From Capra hircus (taxonomy: Eukaryota; Chordata; Mammalia; Artiodactyla; Bovidae), in contig NC_030811.1 of NCBI RefSeq assembly GCF_001704415.2, forward strand, positions 79,936,069-80,000,068: a stretch of DNA of 64,000 bases, read 5' to 3'. Position 1 is the stretch's first letter, and each line of letters opens with the position of its first letter. Both the position numbers and the translations under genes were made by a program. This document shows positions 1 to 13,004 of the stretch, in pieces. Below the pieces are notes generated by a model. That model was not told the DNA's origin. It was given only the letters and a program-made list of their open reading frames with translations, and made no database searches.

Positions 1-22
1 TTCCAAGGCAAACCATTCAATA

Positions 23-1206
23 ACTGACACTAGACCATCTTATACCATACACAAAAATTAACTCAAAATGCACTGAAGACTTGAATGTTAGGCCTGAAAC
101 CATACAACTCTTGGAAGAAAACATAGCTCTTTGACAATAATCTTGATTTTTTTTTCAAATTTTGCAACAAAAGGAAAACAAATAGGTCTACATCAAATTC
201 AAAAATTTCAGCAGAGTAAAGGAAACCAATAAAATAAAAAGACAAACTATGGAATAGGAGAAAATATTTGCAAATCATGTATTTGATAAGAGGCTAATAT
301 AGGAAATACATAAAGAATAAAAAATTCTTACTGAATAGAAAAATAAATCTGATTAAACAATTGGAAGAAGATCTGAATAGATATTTTTCAAATGAATATA
401 TACAAATGGCCTAACAGGTAGTTAAACTGAAAATCACAACCACTATGAGATACCACTGCACACTTATTAGAATGGCTGTCATTAAAAAGACAAAAAATAG
501 CAAGTATTGGAAAAGATATGGAGAGAAGGAAACCCTTGTGCACTGTTGCTGGGAATGTAAATTGGAACACACAACATGGGAGAACAGTGGAAGTTCCTCA
601 AAAAATTAAAAATATGATAAGATTCAGGAATTCTACTTCTGGGCATTTTTCGAAGAAAACAAAGACACTAATTTTGAAAGATACATGCATTCCCCATATT
701 GTTGCAGCATTACTGATGAAAGCCAAGATCTGGAAACAACATAAGTGTTCACTGAGGAATGGAAGGACAGAGAAATTGTGATAGAGAGACAAACACAATG
801 GAATATTATTCAGCCATCAAAAGTGACATATTGCCATTTGTGATGACATGAATAAATCCTGAGGGCATTGTGCTAAGTGAAATAAGTCAAAGAGAGAAAG
901 ACAAACATGGTATGATCTCATTCATATACAGAATCTTAAAGAAAAAAAAATAAAACTCATAAATACAGAAAATACATTGGTGGTTGCCAGAGGCAAGGGG
1001 TGGGCATAGGTGAAGTCAGGAAAGGAAGTCAAAAAGTAAAACCTTCAGTTATAAAATAAGCCTTGAACATGTTCAGCATGATGACCCTAGTTAGTAATAA
1101 TGTACTGCACATTTGAAAGCTGCTAAGATAATCAATCTTAAGAGTCTTTATCATGGGAAAAAACTGTAACTATTTACAGTGATAGTCGTTAACTAGACTT
1201 ATAGTA
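23..1206 (+). mobile_element. L1 LINE, 3' part (end of ORF2 and 3'UTR)
   Basis: Sequence typical of an old mammalian L1: an ORF2 C-terminal remnant, the 'gtggttgccagaggc' 3'UTR block near 980 and a tail that continues after the SINE at 1207-1400 up to about 1469. Reading frames are broken. The first 22 bases match the BovB endonuclease region instead (compare 57271). Confidence 0.75.
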
Positions 1207-1400
1207 GGGTCTTTTTTTGTGGCTCAAATGGTAAAGAATCTGCCTGCAATGCAGGAGACCTGGGTTTGATCCCTGGCTTGGGAAGATCCCCTGAAGGGCA
1301 TGGAAACCCACTCCAGTATTCTTGCTGGGATAATCCCATGGGCAGAGGAGCCCAGGGTTACAAAGGGTTGGACATGACTGAGCAACTTTCACTTCACTTC
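1207..1400 (+). mobile_element. Bov-tA SINE inserted in the L1
   Basis: A tRNA-derived ruminant SINE (TGGCTCA..GGTAAAGAATCTGCC start, box-B-like GGTTTGATCCC, end near a GACTGAGCAAC tail). The 7-base string AGACTTA occurs on both sides (1195-1201 and 1401-1407), consistent with a target-site duplication. It is absent from the related L1 copy at 63.7 kb. Confidence 0.85.
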
Positions 1401-1469
1401 AGACTTACTGTGGTGTGATCACCAGACTGTATAACTATGTTGTACACCTGAAACCAAGATAATGTTATA

Positions 1470-1679
1470 CAGTCATCCCTAGGTATTTTGCAGGGGATTT
1501 GCCCAGACCTCCATGAATACCAAAACCCAAGGATGCTCGAGGCCCTTACATAAAATGACATAGTGCAATTGGATCTCTATGTCTACCCTCTGCATCCCAA
1601 GATTCAGCAAGTACACACTGAACCCCAAACACAGCTTAATCTGTAGATGGAGAACCCATGGATATGGAGAGACAACTGT
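1470..1679 (+). mobile_element. Tigger/pogo-type DNA transposon remnant
   Basis: Begins CAGTCATCCCT after a TA, contains the 'ccatgaataccaaaa' block and ends with the inverted terminal sequence (reverse complement of CAGTTGTCTCTCC). It sits directly in the 3' end of the L1. The same junction recurs at 63781. Confidence 0.65.
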
Positions 1680-1887
1680 GTGTAAATTGTACAATTTTTT
1701 TAAAAAGGGTATTCAGTTCTGCTAACCAAAGAACAAATAACAAGGACAGATGAAACTGAGGGTAGAAGCCAGTATGACTCATCAGATGCAGAGTATTTGT
1801 TGAAAACAGAAGGGATGGAAACACCAAATAAACATGAGTCAGTAAACATTTAAGATTCTACAATTATAGGAGGCGAAGAGGTATCCT

Positions 1888-2091
1888 GGGCTTCCCCAGT
1901 GATTCAGCAGTAAAGAACCTGCCTGCAATGCAGGGGACCCAGGTTCAATCCTTGGGTCAGGAAGATCCCCTGGGGAGGACATGGCCACCACTCCAGTATT
2001 CTTGCCTGAAGAGAGGAGCATGGCAGGCTACAGTCCATAGGGTTGCAAAGAATCAGACACGACTGAAGCAACTTAGCATGCATGCACACAC
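1888..2091 (+). mobile_element. Bov-tA SINE
   Basis: Full SINE from GGGCTTCCCC to a GACTGAAGCAACTTAG end. The flanks read AGAGGTATCC and AGAGGTGTCC, a slightly diverged target-site duplication. Confidence 0.87.
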
Positions 2092-2993
2092 AGAGGTGTC
2101 CCATTTGTCCGCTGTCAGTAACAAGTGAAAAAAAAAAAAAAATCTATGCTGTCCATCAGGTCACTAGTTGTCTACAGCTGTGGCCATACTTGTTCCTGTG
2201 TCTCTCTAATGCAACAATGAAAGGGTAGAATTTGACCCCAAGCACTTCCAGTATTTTAGACTCACTTGGTCCTTGATCTTGTGCCTCAGGATTCATGTAC
2301 AGTGAGGCTTTCATCCTGCGTGCATCGTTTCTTGTTTGTAAACCTAGCACATCTCTCTCCTCTAATTTCTCACTGTGTACTTTTATATTGATTTAAAAAT
2401 TATACTACTCAATCATCTAAAGTTTGGGGATTTTTTGGTTTGAAGACCACTGGGAGAGTGCCTAGACATGTGCTTGGAAGACACTGTTGCATCAAGGTAA
2501 GTTTTTACACAACTTTATGTTAGGATCAAAAACAAGTGTCTGTTTATCTGAAATAATTTAGCATGCAAAATATGAAGAAAGTATTCAACAGATTTACCAA
2601 ATTAAAAATAAAAAACAAACTATAAGTACCATATGCCACACAAGGCCAAGATGGCAAATACGTTTCTTTCAACATTTATTTGATAGTAGTTGCCTAAAAT
2701 CAATTGGTTGAGAAAGACTTAAACTGGGTGAGAAAAATAGATAGATAGTTCAAGATCTGTGTAGACCAAAGGCCATGAACAATTAGTAAAAGAATATCAT
2801 GAGAAAAGGTAAGTGAGAAAATTCATGTCAACCTAGGGGAAGAAAAAAATCCCTAAACATAACTATAAATGAGCAACTTGATCTCTGCCTTTAACCACTG
2901 ACATCATTAAATGGAATAAACATTTATGGTCAATTAGTTGAAAATATCACACTGTAGAAATGAAAAAAAAAAAGTTCAGTATAGTAATAATAG
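2092..2993. other. No gene recognised
   Basis: AT-rich intergenic sequence with a short poly-A run near 2130 and no recognisable open reading frame or repeat family. Confidence 0.6.
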
Positions 2994-5130
2994 AGTTCAG
3001 TTCAGTTTAGTCGCTCAGTCGTGTCCAACTCTTTGCAACCCCATGAACCGCAGCACGCCAGGCCTCCCTGTCTATCACCAACTCCCAGAGTCCACCCAAA
3101 CCCATGTCCATCAAGTTGGTGATGCCATCCAACCATCTCATCCTCTGTCATCCCCTTGTCCCCCTGCCCCCAGTCCCTCCCAGCATCAGGGTCTTTTCCA
3201 ATGAGTCAGCTCTTCCCATCAGGTAGCCAACATATTGGAGTTTCAGCTTCAACATCAGTTCTTCCAATGAATACCCAGGACTGATCTCCTTTAGGATGGA
3301 CTGGTTGGATCTCCTTGCAGTCCAAGGGACTCTCAAGAGTCTTCTCCAACACCACAGTTCAAAAGCATCAATTCTTCAGCGCTCAGCTTTCTTTATAGTC
3401 CTAACTCTCACATCCATACATGACCACTGGAGAAACCATAGCCTTGACTAGCCAGACCTTTGTTGGCAAAGTAATGTCTCTGCTTTTCAATATGCTGTCT
3501 AGGTTGGTCATAACTTTCCTTCCAAGGAGTAAGTGTCTTTTAATTTCATTGCTGCACACCATCTGCAGTGAGTTTGGAGCCTAGAAAAATAAAGTCAGCC
3601 ACTGTTTCCACTGTTTTCTCATCTATTTGCCATGAAGTGCTGGGACAGGGTGCCATGATCTTAGTTTTCTGAACGTTGACCTTTAAGCCAACTTTTTTAC
3701 TCTCCTCTTTCACTTTCATCAAGAGACTCTTTAGTTCCTCTTCACTTTCTGCCATAAGGGTGGTGTCATTTGCATGTCTGAGGTTATTGATATTTCTCCC
3801 GGCAATCTTGATTCCAGCTTGTGCTTTCTCCAGCCCAGCATTTCTCATGATGTACTCTGCGTAGAAGTTAAATAAGCAGGGTGACAATATCCAGCCTCGA
3901 CGTACTCCTTTTCCTATTTGGAACCAGTCTGTTGTTCCATGTCCAGTTCTAACTGTTGCTTCCTGACCTGCATACAGATTTCTCGAGAGGCAGGTCAGGT
4001 GGTCTGGTATTCCCATTTCTCTCAGAATTTTCCACAGTTTATTGTGATCCACACAGTCAAAGACTTTGGCATAGTCAATAAAGCAGAAACAGATGTTTTT
4101 CTGGAACTCTCTTGCTTTTTTGATGATCTAGTGGATGCCTGCAATTTGATCTCTGGTTCCTCTGCCTTTTCTAAAACCAGCTTGAACATCAGGAAGTTCA
4201 CAGTTCCCGTATTGCTGAAGGCTGGCTTGGAGATTTTTGAGCATTACTTTACTAACGTGTGAGATGAGTGCAATTGTGCGGTAGTTTGAGCATTCTTTGG
4301 TATTGCCTTTCTTTGGCATTGGAATGAAAACTGACCTTTTCCAGTCCTGTGGCCACTGCTGAGTTTTCCACATTTGCTGGCATATTGAGTGCAGCACTTT
4401 CACAGCCTCATCTTTCAGGATTTGAAAGAGCTCAACTGGAATTCCATCACCTCCACTAGCTTTTTTCGTAGTGATGCTTTCTAAGGCCCACTGACTTCAC
4501 ATTCCAGGATGTCTGGCTCTAGGTGAGTGATCACTTCATCATGATTATCTGGGTCATGAAGACGTCTTTTGTACAGTTCTTCTGTGTATTCTTGCCACCT
4601 GTTCTTAATATCATCTGCTTCTGTTTGGTCCATACCATTTCTGTCCTTTATTGAGCCCATCCTTTCATGAAATGTTCCCTTGGTATCTCTAATTTTCTTG
4701 AAGAGATCTCTAGTCTTTCTCATTCTATTGTTTTCCTCTATTTCTTCCTCTATTTATCATTGAGGAAGGCTTTCTTATCTCTTCTTGCTATTCTTTGGAA
4801 CTCTGCCTTCAAATGGGTGTATCTTTCCTTTTCTTCTTTGCTTTTCACTTCCCTTCTTTTCACAGCTATTTGTAAGGCCTATTTAGATAGCTATTTTGCT
4901 TTTTTGCACTTCTTTTTCTTGGCGGTGGTCTTGAACCCTGTCTCCTGTACAATGTCACGAACGTCCATCCATAGTTTATGAGGCACTCTGTCTATCAGAT
5001 CTAGTCCCTTAAATCTATTTCTCACTTACACTGTATAGTCATCAGGAATTTGATTTAGGTCATACCTGAATGGTCTAGTGGTTTTCTCCACTTTCTTCAA
5101 TTTCAGTATGAATCTAGCAATAAGGAGTTC
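2994..5130 (-). mobile_element. BovB LINE (RTE clade), 3' two thirds
   Basis: Antisense BovB starting at its 3' end (TTCAGTTCAG..CGCTCAGTCGTGTCC) and running back through the C-terminal and reverse-transcriptase regions. The polymerase motif usually reading YADD is HAND here (around 3765-3776), and stops interrupt the frame, so the copy is dead. Confidence 0.9.
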
Positions 5131-5285
5131 ACTTCTAAACATAAAGAAGTGTGTTTCACTCACTTTTATATACCTGTTGAATAAGATATTTAAATAACAT
5201 ATGATATTCTTAATATGTGGATTTAGAAAAGGGTACCAATAAACTTATTAATATCTACAGAAAACTCAACTAAGAGTTACATGTG

Positions 5286-5560
5286 AAGATAACAAACTTA
5301 TGGTTACCAAGGCGTAAGTCGGCAGAGGGATAAATTGGGAGACTGGGATTGATATATACACACTACTATATATAAAACAGATAACCAATAAGGACCTACT
5401 GTATAACAGAGAATTCTACTCAATATTTTATAATGTCCCATATGGGAAAAGAATCTAAAAAAGAGTGGGTATATATATAACTGATTCACTTTGTTGTATA
5501 GCAGAAACTAACATAACATTCTACTATATTCCAATAAACACTAAAAACAAAACATATTTG
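5286..5560 (+). mobile_element. L1 3' end fragment
   Basis: Typical ruminant L1 3'UTR tail: 'agataaccaataaggacctactgtat' type block and 'ttgttgtatagcagaaact' end. Confidence 0.75.
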
Positions 5561-5604
5561 TCATTTATGAAAATGTGTTTAAGGCAGCGAAATAGGAATT
5601 TAAA

Positions 5605-5823
5605 AACTTTTTCTGTAAAGGCCCAGACAGGAAATACTGCAGGCTTTGCAGGTCATACAGCCTCTGTGGCAGTAACCCCTACTCAGTTTTGTCACTGGAG
5701 CACAAAAGCAATTATAGACAATACTCAACAATTGGGTATGGCTGTGTTCCAAGAAACAATTGTTTATAAAACAGAGAGTGCAGTAGTACTGGCCTGTGTT
5801 TCATGGTTTGGTGATCCCTGCAG
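5605..5823 (+). mobile_element. Old nonautonomous DNA transposon remnant
   Basis: Matches the common mammalian family beginning TTTCTGTAAAGGCCCAGA, with 'gctttgcaggtcatac' and ending near 'tttggtgatccctgcag'. I do not assign the exact subfamily. Confidence 0.5.
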
Positions 5824-5928
5824 CAGAAGGTCGTTAAGTTTTACAGATCTTTATATCGTGAGTAATCATTTTTAGTAGCTTGTTTAACCTGATAGTTTCC
5901 TGGAACACTACAATTACACTAACACATT

Positions 5929-6142
5929 GCTTCCCTGGTGGCTCAGATGGCAAAGAGTCTGCCTGCAATGTGGGAGACCTGGGTTTGATCCCTGCATTGG
6001 GAAGATCCCCTGGCAGAAGGCATGGCTACCCACTCCAGTATTCTTGCCTGGAGAATCCCATGGATGGAGAAGCTTGGTTGGAGAAGCATGGCAGTCCAGG
6101 GGGTTGCAAACAGTCTCACACTTCTGAGTGACTAGCACACAC
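5929..6142 (+). mobile_element. Bov-tA SINE
   Basis: Starts GCTTCCCTGGTGGCTCAG. A local duplication of GGAGAAGC lies near 6066-6088, and the element ends in a GAGTGACTAGCACAC tail. Confidence 0.87.
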
Positions 6143-6564
6143 ATTACAGCTATGTAAAGTATATATCATACAAAACTGAGGCTACACAAAATAGATTCTC
6201 TTCAACTGACTGAACTGCTTTGCCACACAAACAAGAACCCTGACTTTGGGGGTTAGAGATCCATGTTAACATCTGAATGGGACTGCTCTGCTATCTGAAT
6301 GATTAAATAAGGAGTATTAACCATATCTTGAATTGGTGGGGCCCAAACTCATTTATTTACTCTCTTCCCAGATTTTACTCATACTTGTTGGACAATGACA
6401 TTCAGATTTGCTTTTCTTTTTATGGGTAGACATTTGCAAACTCAGGTTCTTAATATTTAAAAAATCCTTCTTCAATTTGGTTTTTATGTTTTGTGACAGC
6501 TGTTCTTGTTTCTATTATGAATAAATTTAAAATTCCTTTATCTTCTTTCTTTAAATATCATAGA
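6143..6564. other. No gene recognised
   Basis: Unique-looking AT-rich sequence with no coding or repeat signature I recognise. Confidence 0.5.
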
Positions 6565-6800
6565 TGGAAAATTGCTTCTGGTGCCTGGGGTTTGAATTCC
6601 AGGCCCACCACTTACTGTGTGACCTTATAAAAATTAATTAACCCCTTCATTTCTTAGTTTCCTCATCTGTAAAATGAAGGTACTCATATTACCATCATAC
6701 ACTGGTTTTGAGGATTAAATAAGGTAATGCATTAGACAACTTAAAGAACTTTAGTTCTTTCCACATTGACTATACAGAGTAAGCCCTCAAATGTTAATTA
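6565..6800 (+). mobile_element. MIR SINE
   Basis: Ancient MIR core: 'ccaccacttactgtgtgacctt', then 'tttcctcatctgtaaaatg' and 'gaggattaaataaggtaatgca'. Confidence 0.8.
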
Positions 6801-7479
6801 AGACCTTGTAACTTTGATAGGTTATAATATCTGTGAGTTGATTGTCTTGTAACTCATAATTCTCCTCTGTCAAAATTAGTAGCTCTGGAAAGATTATTCA
6901 CATTAATATGGAAAGCACTGAAAGTTCATTATTACCACATTGTAACTGTTTTATCCTAGATTTATATTTACCCTAGTTACAAAATAGAAAATAAATTTAA
7001 ACTGTACATGGATGCTGGCAAAAGACACATGATACTCCTGGATCAAAGACAAAAGATTCTATTATAGTTCAGTAAAAAGCACAAGTCAGTTCCCCTAGAC
7101 CTCAAGTCTCACACGGAGATCCAACAAGCTCAAATGGATGTTGGGCACACAGTGAGATTATACTGTAGCTCAGGAAGACTGAGTCTCAGGGATCCATCAC
7201 TTTCACAGCAAGCAGTAAACAACACCTCTTATGGTTTAGGGGCAACAGTGAGATGTTATATCATTCCTCCAGGTTCACCACTGGAAACAAAAGCCCAAGA
7301 AAAGGCCCACGTAACAAGCAGCTAGGAGATTTCTTTCTTAGCACACTCATCAAGACAGGTAGAAAAACAAGAAGAATCTAGAAAAATGGCACTGATGAAT
7401 CTATCTGCAGGGAGGGAATGGAGACAGAGATGTACAGAACGGACTAAAGGACAAAGTGGGGAAGGAAGAGAATGGGATG
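6801..7479. other. No gene recognised
   Basis: Nothing supportable; short open frames here have no family resemblance. Confidence 0.5.
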
Positions 7480-7700
7480 AATGAGAAAGTACCATTGACA
7501 AGTATATACTATCAGGTGTCAGACGGATGGCTGTTGGAAGTTGCTGTGCAGCACAGGGAGCCTGGTCTGGTGTCTGTGATGACCTGCAGGAGCGGGATAG
7601 AGGAAGGCAAGGTAAGCAAAAATATGACTGATTCATGTTGTTGTATGGCAGAAACCAACACAATATTGTAAAAATTAAAAAACAATTTTAAAGGAAATTT
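7480..7700 (+). mobile_element. L1 3' end fragment
   Basis: 'agcacagggagcctggtctggtg' and 'gattcatgttgttgtatggcag' are the ruminant L1 3'UTR tail. Confidence 0.7.
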
Positions 7701-7834
7701 AAAAAATGATGATTACAAATACAAAGTGAATTTTTCAAAAATACTGTTGGATGTTGCTATTTTGCTTGCTTCACACAATTTATTTCTTGGTCTTAAAAAA
7801 TCATTGTAATACTCTTAATCTGTAAAGCAATATA

Positions 7835-9628
7835 AAGTGCCGAGGGAAGAATGGAAAGAGGAAAGATACATACATCTGAATGCAGAGTTCCAAAGAATAG
7901 CAAGGAGAGATAAGAAAGCCTTCCTAAGGGATCAATGCATGAAATAGAGGAAAACAACAGAATATGAAAGGCTAGAGATCTCTTCAAGAAAATTAGAGAA
8001 ACCAAGGGAACACTTAATGCAAAGATGGGCACAACAAAGGAAATAAATGGTAGGGACCTAACAGAAGCAGAAGATACTAAGAAGAGGTGGCAGAAATACA
8101 CAGAAGAACTATACAAAAAAGATCTTCATGACCCAGATAACCATGATGGTGTGATCATGCACACAGAGCCAACATCCTGGAATGTGAAGTTAAGTGGGCC
8201 CTAGGAAGCATCATTACAAACAAAGCTAGTGGGGGTGATGGAGTTCCACTTGAACTATTTCAAATCCTAAAAGATGATGCTATGAAAGCGCTGCACTCAA
8301 TATGCCAGCAAATGTGGAAAACTCAGCAGTGGCCACAGAACTGGAAAAGGGCAGTTTTCATTCCAATCCCAAAGAAAGGCAATGCCAAAGAATGTTCAAT
8401 CTAACGCGCAGTTGCACTCATTTCACATGCTAACAAAGTAATGCTCAAAATTCTCCAAGCTAGGCTTCAGTGGTGCATGAACCAAGAACTACCAGATGTT
8501 CAAGCTAGATTTAGAAAAGACCGAGGCACCAGAGTCAAACTGACGACATCTGTTGGATCATAGAAAAGGCAAGACAATGCCAGAAAAACATCTATTTCTG
8601 CTTCATTGACTATGCTAAAGCTGTTGAACAACAAACTGGAAAATTCTTAAAGAGAATGAAAATAGCAGACCACTTTCTGTGCCTCCTGAGAAATCTATAT
8701 GCATGTCAAGAAGCAACAGTTAGAACCAGAGATGGGAAAATAGACTGATTCCAAATTGGGAAAGGAGTATGTCAAGGCTGTATACTGTCACCCTGCTTAT
8801 TTAACTTCTATGCAGGGTACATCATGTGAAGACAGGCTGGATGAATCACAAACTGGAATCAATACTGCCAGGAGAAATATCAATAACCTCAGATATGCAG
8901 ATGACACTACCTTCATGGCAGAAAGCAAAGAGAAACTAAAGAGGCTCTTGATGAAGATGAAAGAGGAGAGCGAAAAAAGCTGGCTTGAAACTCAACATTC
9001 AAAAAATGAAGATAATGGTACCTGGTTCCATCACTTAATGGCAAAGAGATGGGAAACAATGGAAAACCATGACAGACTTTATTTTCTTGGGCTCCAAAAT
9101 CACTGCAGATGGTGACTGCAGCCATGAAATTAAAAGACACTTGCTCCTTGGAAGAATAGCTATGACCAACCTACACAGCACATTAAAACGCAGGGACATT
9201 ACTTTGCCAACAAAGGTCCATCTAGTCAAAGCTATGATTTTTCCAGTAATTATATACAGATGTGAGAGTTGGACCATAAAGAAGGGTGGGTGCTGAAGAC
9301 TTAATGCTTTTGAACTGTGGTGCTGGAGAGGACTCTTGAGAGTCCCTTGGACAGCAAGGAGATCAAACCAGTCAGTCTAAAGCTGAAGCTGCAATACTTT
9401 GGCCACCTGATGAGAAGAGCCAACTCATTACAAAAGACCCTGATGATGTGAACGACTGAACGCAGGAGTAGAAGGGGATGACAGAGGATGAGATGGCTGG
9501 ATGGCATCACTGACTTAATGGACATGAGTTTGAGCAAGCTCCAGGAGTTGGTTAAAGAAAGGGAAGCCTGCTGTGCTGCAGTCCATGGGGCTTCAAGGAG
9601 TTAGACACGACTGAGTGGCTGAATAACA
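7835..9628 (+). mobile_element. BovB LINE, reverse transcriptase to 3' end
   Basis: Sense BovB lacking the endonuclease half. It keeps an intact YADD polymerase motif (codons about 8894-8905), but several frameshifts and stops split the frame (for example around 8400 and 8754). It ends with the GACACGACTGAGTGGCTGAA tail. Confidence 0.9.
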
Positions 9629-9635
9629 CAAGAGC

Positions 9636-10035
9636 AGAGTAAGGTACACAAAATGTTCTCAGTATTTGAAATGGTTGTTTTCTCTGTTCTTTGCTTGCAC
9701 TGACATGCTAACTTTTATCATCTGATTATAGTAGTAACAGCACTATTTTATTAACTTTTTGTACCACATGACACTTTCCTGTAACTACATAGCTACTATT
9801 TAAGTGGATTCTAAACATGACTTCAATTTCCTTCTGTAACTTTCTGAAACGTCCCTTAAATGTGAAATATCTTACTAATGGTAATCTTCCTTTACACTGA
9901 ATGCATCCTCATTCTGTGGGAAACTCTATTCACCATTGTGCAATATCTAGATTATTATGAAATTCAGAAGATATCAATCTGTTAATGCCATGGCAATTTT
10001 CTTCATTAAAAGGAGATAAGGAGTACTGTCAGCTG
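9636..10035. other. No gene recognised
   Basis: AT-rich unique sequence without coding or repeat signature. Confidence 0.5.
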
Positions 10036-10375
10036 TGGCAGAGACAGAGGTGGCCCCAAATATTTTGTCCACTCTCCTGCATCTCTCAGACCCCTACAAT
10101 TAGGCGCAGTTATGCAGTAAATTCTGGCTGAGTCTATGGATGGAAGTTCTATGCAATGCTTCCTAGGAAGTGCCACACAATGCTCTCTAGGAGGCACTGC
10201 AGAGCACTCAGGTTCTTATCACCTGCTGCTACACCTGACAATATGCAGAGATTCCCATCAGCATGGCTTCCTGGGTAATGGTGTGGAGCACTGCCTCAGC
10301 AGCAAGTGTTATGAGAAAGTAATAAATTACTGTCATGTTAAGCCATGGAGAGTTTGCTAAGTTATATTACCATTA
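10036..10375 (+). mobile_element. Possible old LTR remnant (MaLR type)
   Basis: The composition and the 'gaaagtaataaattactgtcatgttaagcca' end resemble a solitary mammalian LTR of the MaLR group. No internal or coding viral sequence accompanies it. Confidence 0.3.
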
Positions 10376-11084
10376 AAAAAAAAAAACTTAAAATAATAAA
10401 AAGCCTTCCCCAAAGCAAAGTTTTTAGGGTTCTCTTTGAAGTCATCAACAGCCTATATATTACCTGTGTAATAATCTGGAAACCTTGAAGAACCTTATAT
10501 TTAAGGACTAAAATATCCTGTAGTAACATTTACTAAATGGTATAACTTAGAACACTAGTTCTGGGGTATGATAACAGATACTATATGGGAAAATTTGGTC
10601 CTCTGGGTAAATATATGGGAAAAATTGCAAACTAAATAGCCCTTCTGAGGAGTCACCAAACATATAAGCATGACATATGTTCCACCAATATTCCTTTAAT
10701 CCAGTTTTCTAAACATAAGCATGGAATACAATTTTTCCATTCAATATTTAAGGTAGCAACTTACAGAATTCTAATTTTGGAAAGCTAACATGGGGAAAAG
10801 TTTAGTACTTCTTTTCAATAGGGCTGCTAAGTGATAGAGGGATTATGTGTATTTCATATACTTCAAGAGCTTCAGATAAATGGGCACAGTATAAGGAAGA
10901 TAAAGAGGTTATATGTTGGCTCAAAAAAGAAGCCTCTTTACTCCTAATGAAGTGCTTGGATGGACACAAACAAGGACAACCCTCAACTTCAGCTGGCAGC
11001 ATTCAAGCTCCAAATTGGAATCATTTATTTGAGTGGGTGCCTAAAGCATTTGAACCTTAACTTTTCAGTCCTGACACAAATTTT
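10376..11084. other. No gene recognised
   Basis: A poly-A run at 10374-10386 followed by unique AT-rich sequence. Confidence 0.5.
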
Positions 11085-11870
11085 CTGTTGCAGAGAGGAT
11101 GTGGAGACAAGGGAGCCCTCCTATACTTTGGTGGGAATATAATTGGTACAGGCACTATAGAGAATAGTAGGGAGGTTCCTTAAAAACCAAAAATAATAGA
11201 TGTACCATATAACCCTGCAATCCCACTCCTGGGCATATATCCAGAGAAAAATATGATCTGAAAGGATACAGGCACCTCAATGTTTATTGCAGCACTGTTT
11301 GCAATAGCCAAGTCATGGAAGTAACCTAGATGTCCATCAGCAGAGGAATGGACAAAGAAGAAATGGTACATATATGCAGTGGAATACTACTCAGCCATTA
11401 AAAAGAGTGAGATACTGTCATTTTAAGCAACATGGATGGACCTAAAGATTGTCATAATAGGTGAAGTAAGTCAGACAGAGAGGGAGAAATACCATATGAC
11501 ATTCCTTATATGTGGAACATAAAAATAAATTATACAAATGAATGTACTTACAAAACAGAAAGAGATCAACAGAGAAACTGGGGGAAGGTGGGGGAAGGGA
11601 TAGTTAGGGAGTTTGGGATGGACGTGTACACATGTACACACTGCTATATTTAAAACAGATAACCAACAAGGACCTAATGTAAAGCACATGAAACTCCACT
11701 CAATGTTCTGTGACAGCCTGGATGGGAGCGGAGTTTAGGGGAGAATAGACACATGTACCTGTATGGCTGAGTTCCTTCCCTGTTCACCTGAAACTATCAA
11801 ACAATTAACATTGTTTCTTTATGGTCTATACCCAAATACAAAATAAAAAGTTTAAAAGACAAAAAAAATT
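11085..11870 (+). mobile_element. L1 3' part
   Basis: End of L1 ORF2 ('gagaggatgtggagacaagggagccctc', 'ggaatactactcagccat') and 3'UTR to an A-rich end near 11870. Confidence 0.85.
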
Positions 11871-13004
11871 TCCTGTTACATATAAAATTTTGAGGCAGAT
11901 AGACAAAGGGAAGCACAAGGTATACACACACATAAGCATGCATACATGTGCACACGTGTGGATATATGTGTGCACATACAAATGTATGTATATATAGATA
12001 AGAACATAAAAATGATTTTTTTCGCTCTCCTTAGAGAGTTGAGTCAGCTGTGCAAACAAGTAAAGATGATGTCTGCCAAGATTTTTAGGTAGCCTTTGAA
12101 ATTACATATTGATCTAACTCTGCCCACATGAGAGCTATCCACATATACTGAGGCTCTCTCACTTTAATCTGTCTTTTACACACAGCTCCTAACACAGCTT
12201 CTATGAAATATATGGGTAAGTTTATTTTATATCTTTGATGAAGTAGGTTTACTTTCATCCTGTGTTTTTATTCATTAGACTACATGGCTTAAGTCTAAAC
12301 TTTAATGACCTTGATATTATGCGTTTTATCTTTAGCAATGTCCTTGAAATTTTCTTTTAAAAGTTGTATAGAAACCTCAATTTTAATATCTCAAGCTTTC
12401 ACTGGCATTATTGTGTACTTAATATGCTTTGTGTATTTAATATTCTCTTTTTAAACTGTGTACACATATATTTATTTTTATTCCTGCATGTGAAGCCCCT
12501 ACTCACAATATGAATCAGGTAGAGCCTACTGCTGCCTTAATACTTCTGTAAATGAACAAGGCAGTGATTGAAAATATAGGTGTTCATGTATATATAGATA
12601 CATACACACATAATTATGTGTGCTATACACACATATGCACAAACATGTGTGTGTAAATATCCATGATTAGTTACCCCAAGGATAAAAGTGACGACACAAA
12701 TTTTACCTTATTGTTTTATACTGGTAACTAATACTGTGAAATACTTTACAGTGTATGTGTACTTAACAGGTCTTTAGGATAAAATTTGTTTTATTTAATC
12801 TCAAAATAATTTTATTACTTGCCACATACAGAATATACTCATTTTTATTTCTTGTCTGTTGAATTTAGATATAACTTTCTAACATCAGGTTATTTAAAAT
12901 TGTTATTCAGTTTGTACAAATGTCTTAAAAAGAATATGTAAAGTTAGGTATTGACCAAGAACTAATTTATATATGTGTATATATATATTTTTTCTTTTAG
13001 AAAA
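11871..13004. other. No gene; alternating purine/pyrimidine simple repeats
   Basis: TATACACACA/ATGTGTGC-like low-complexity tracts at about 11920-12000 and 12585-12655. Otherwise AT-rich sequence with no recognisable gene. Confidence 0.55.

Noticed and set aside
1207..1400. tRNA gene from the tRNA-like A/B-box sequence
   Set aside because: It is the head of a Bov-tA SINE; no cloverleaf can form, and the same sequence recurs over a dozen times.
3546..4403. Reverse-transcriptase-like open frames on the minus strand as host or viral genes
   Set aside because: They are pieces of a BovB LINE with a damaged catalytic motif and stops; the same protein pieces recur in about nine other places in the window.
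10036..10375. Endogenous retrovirus with coding capacity
   Set aside because: At most a solitary LTR-like remnant; no gag, pol or env-like reading frame is nearby.
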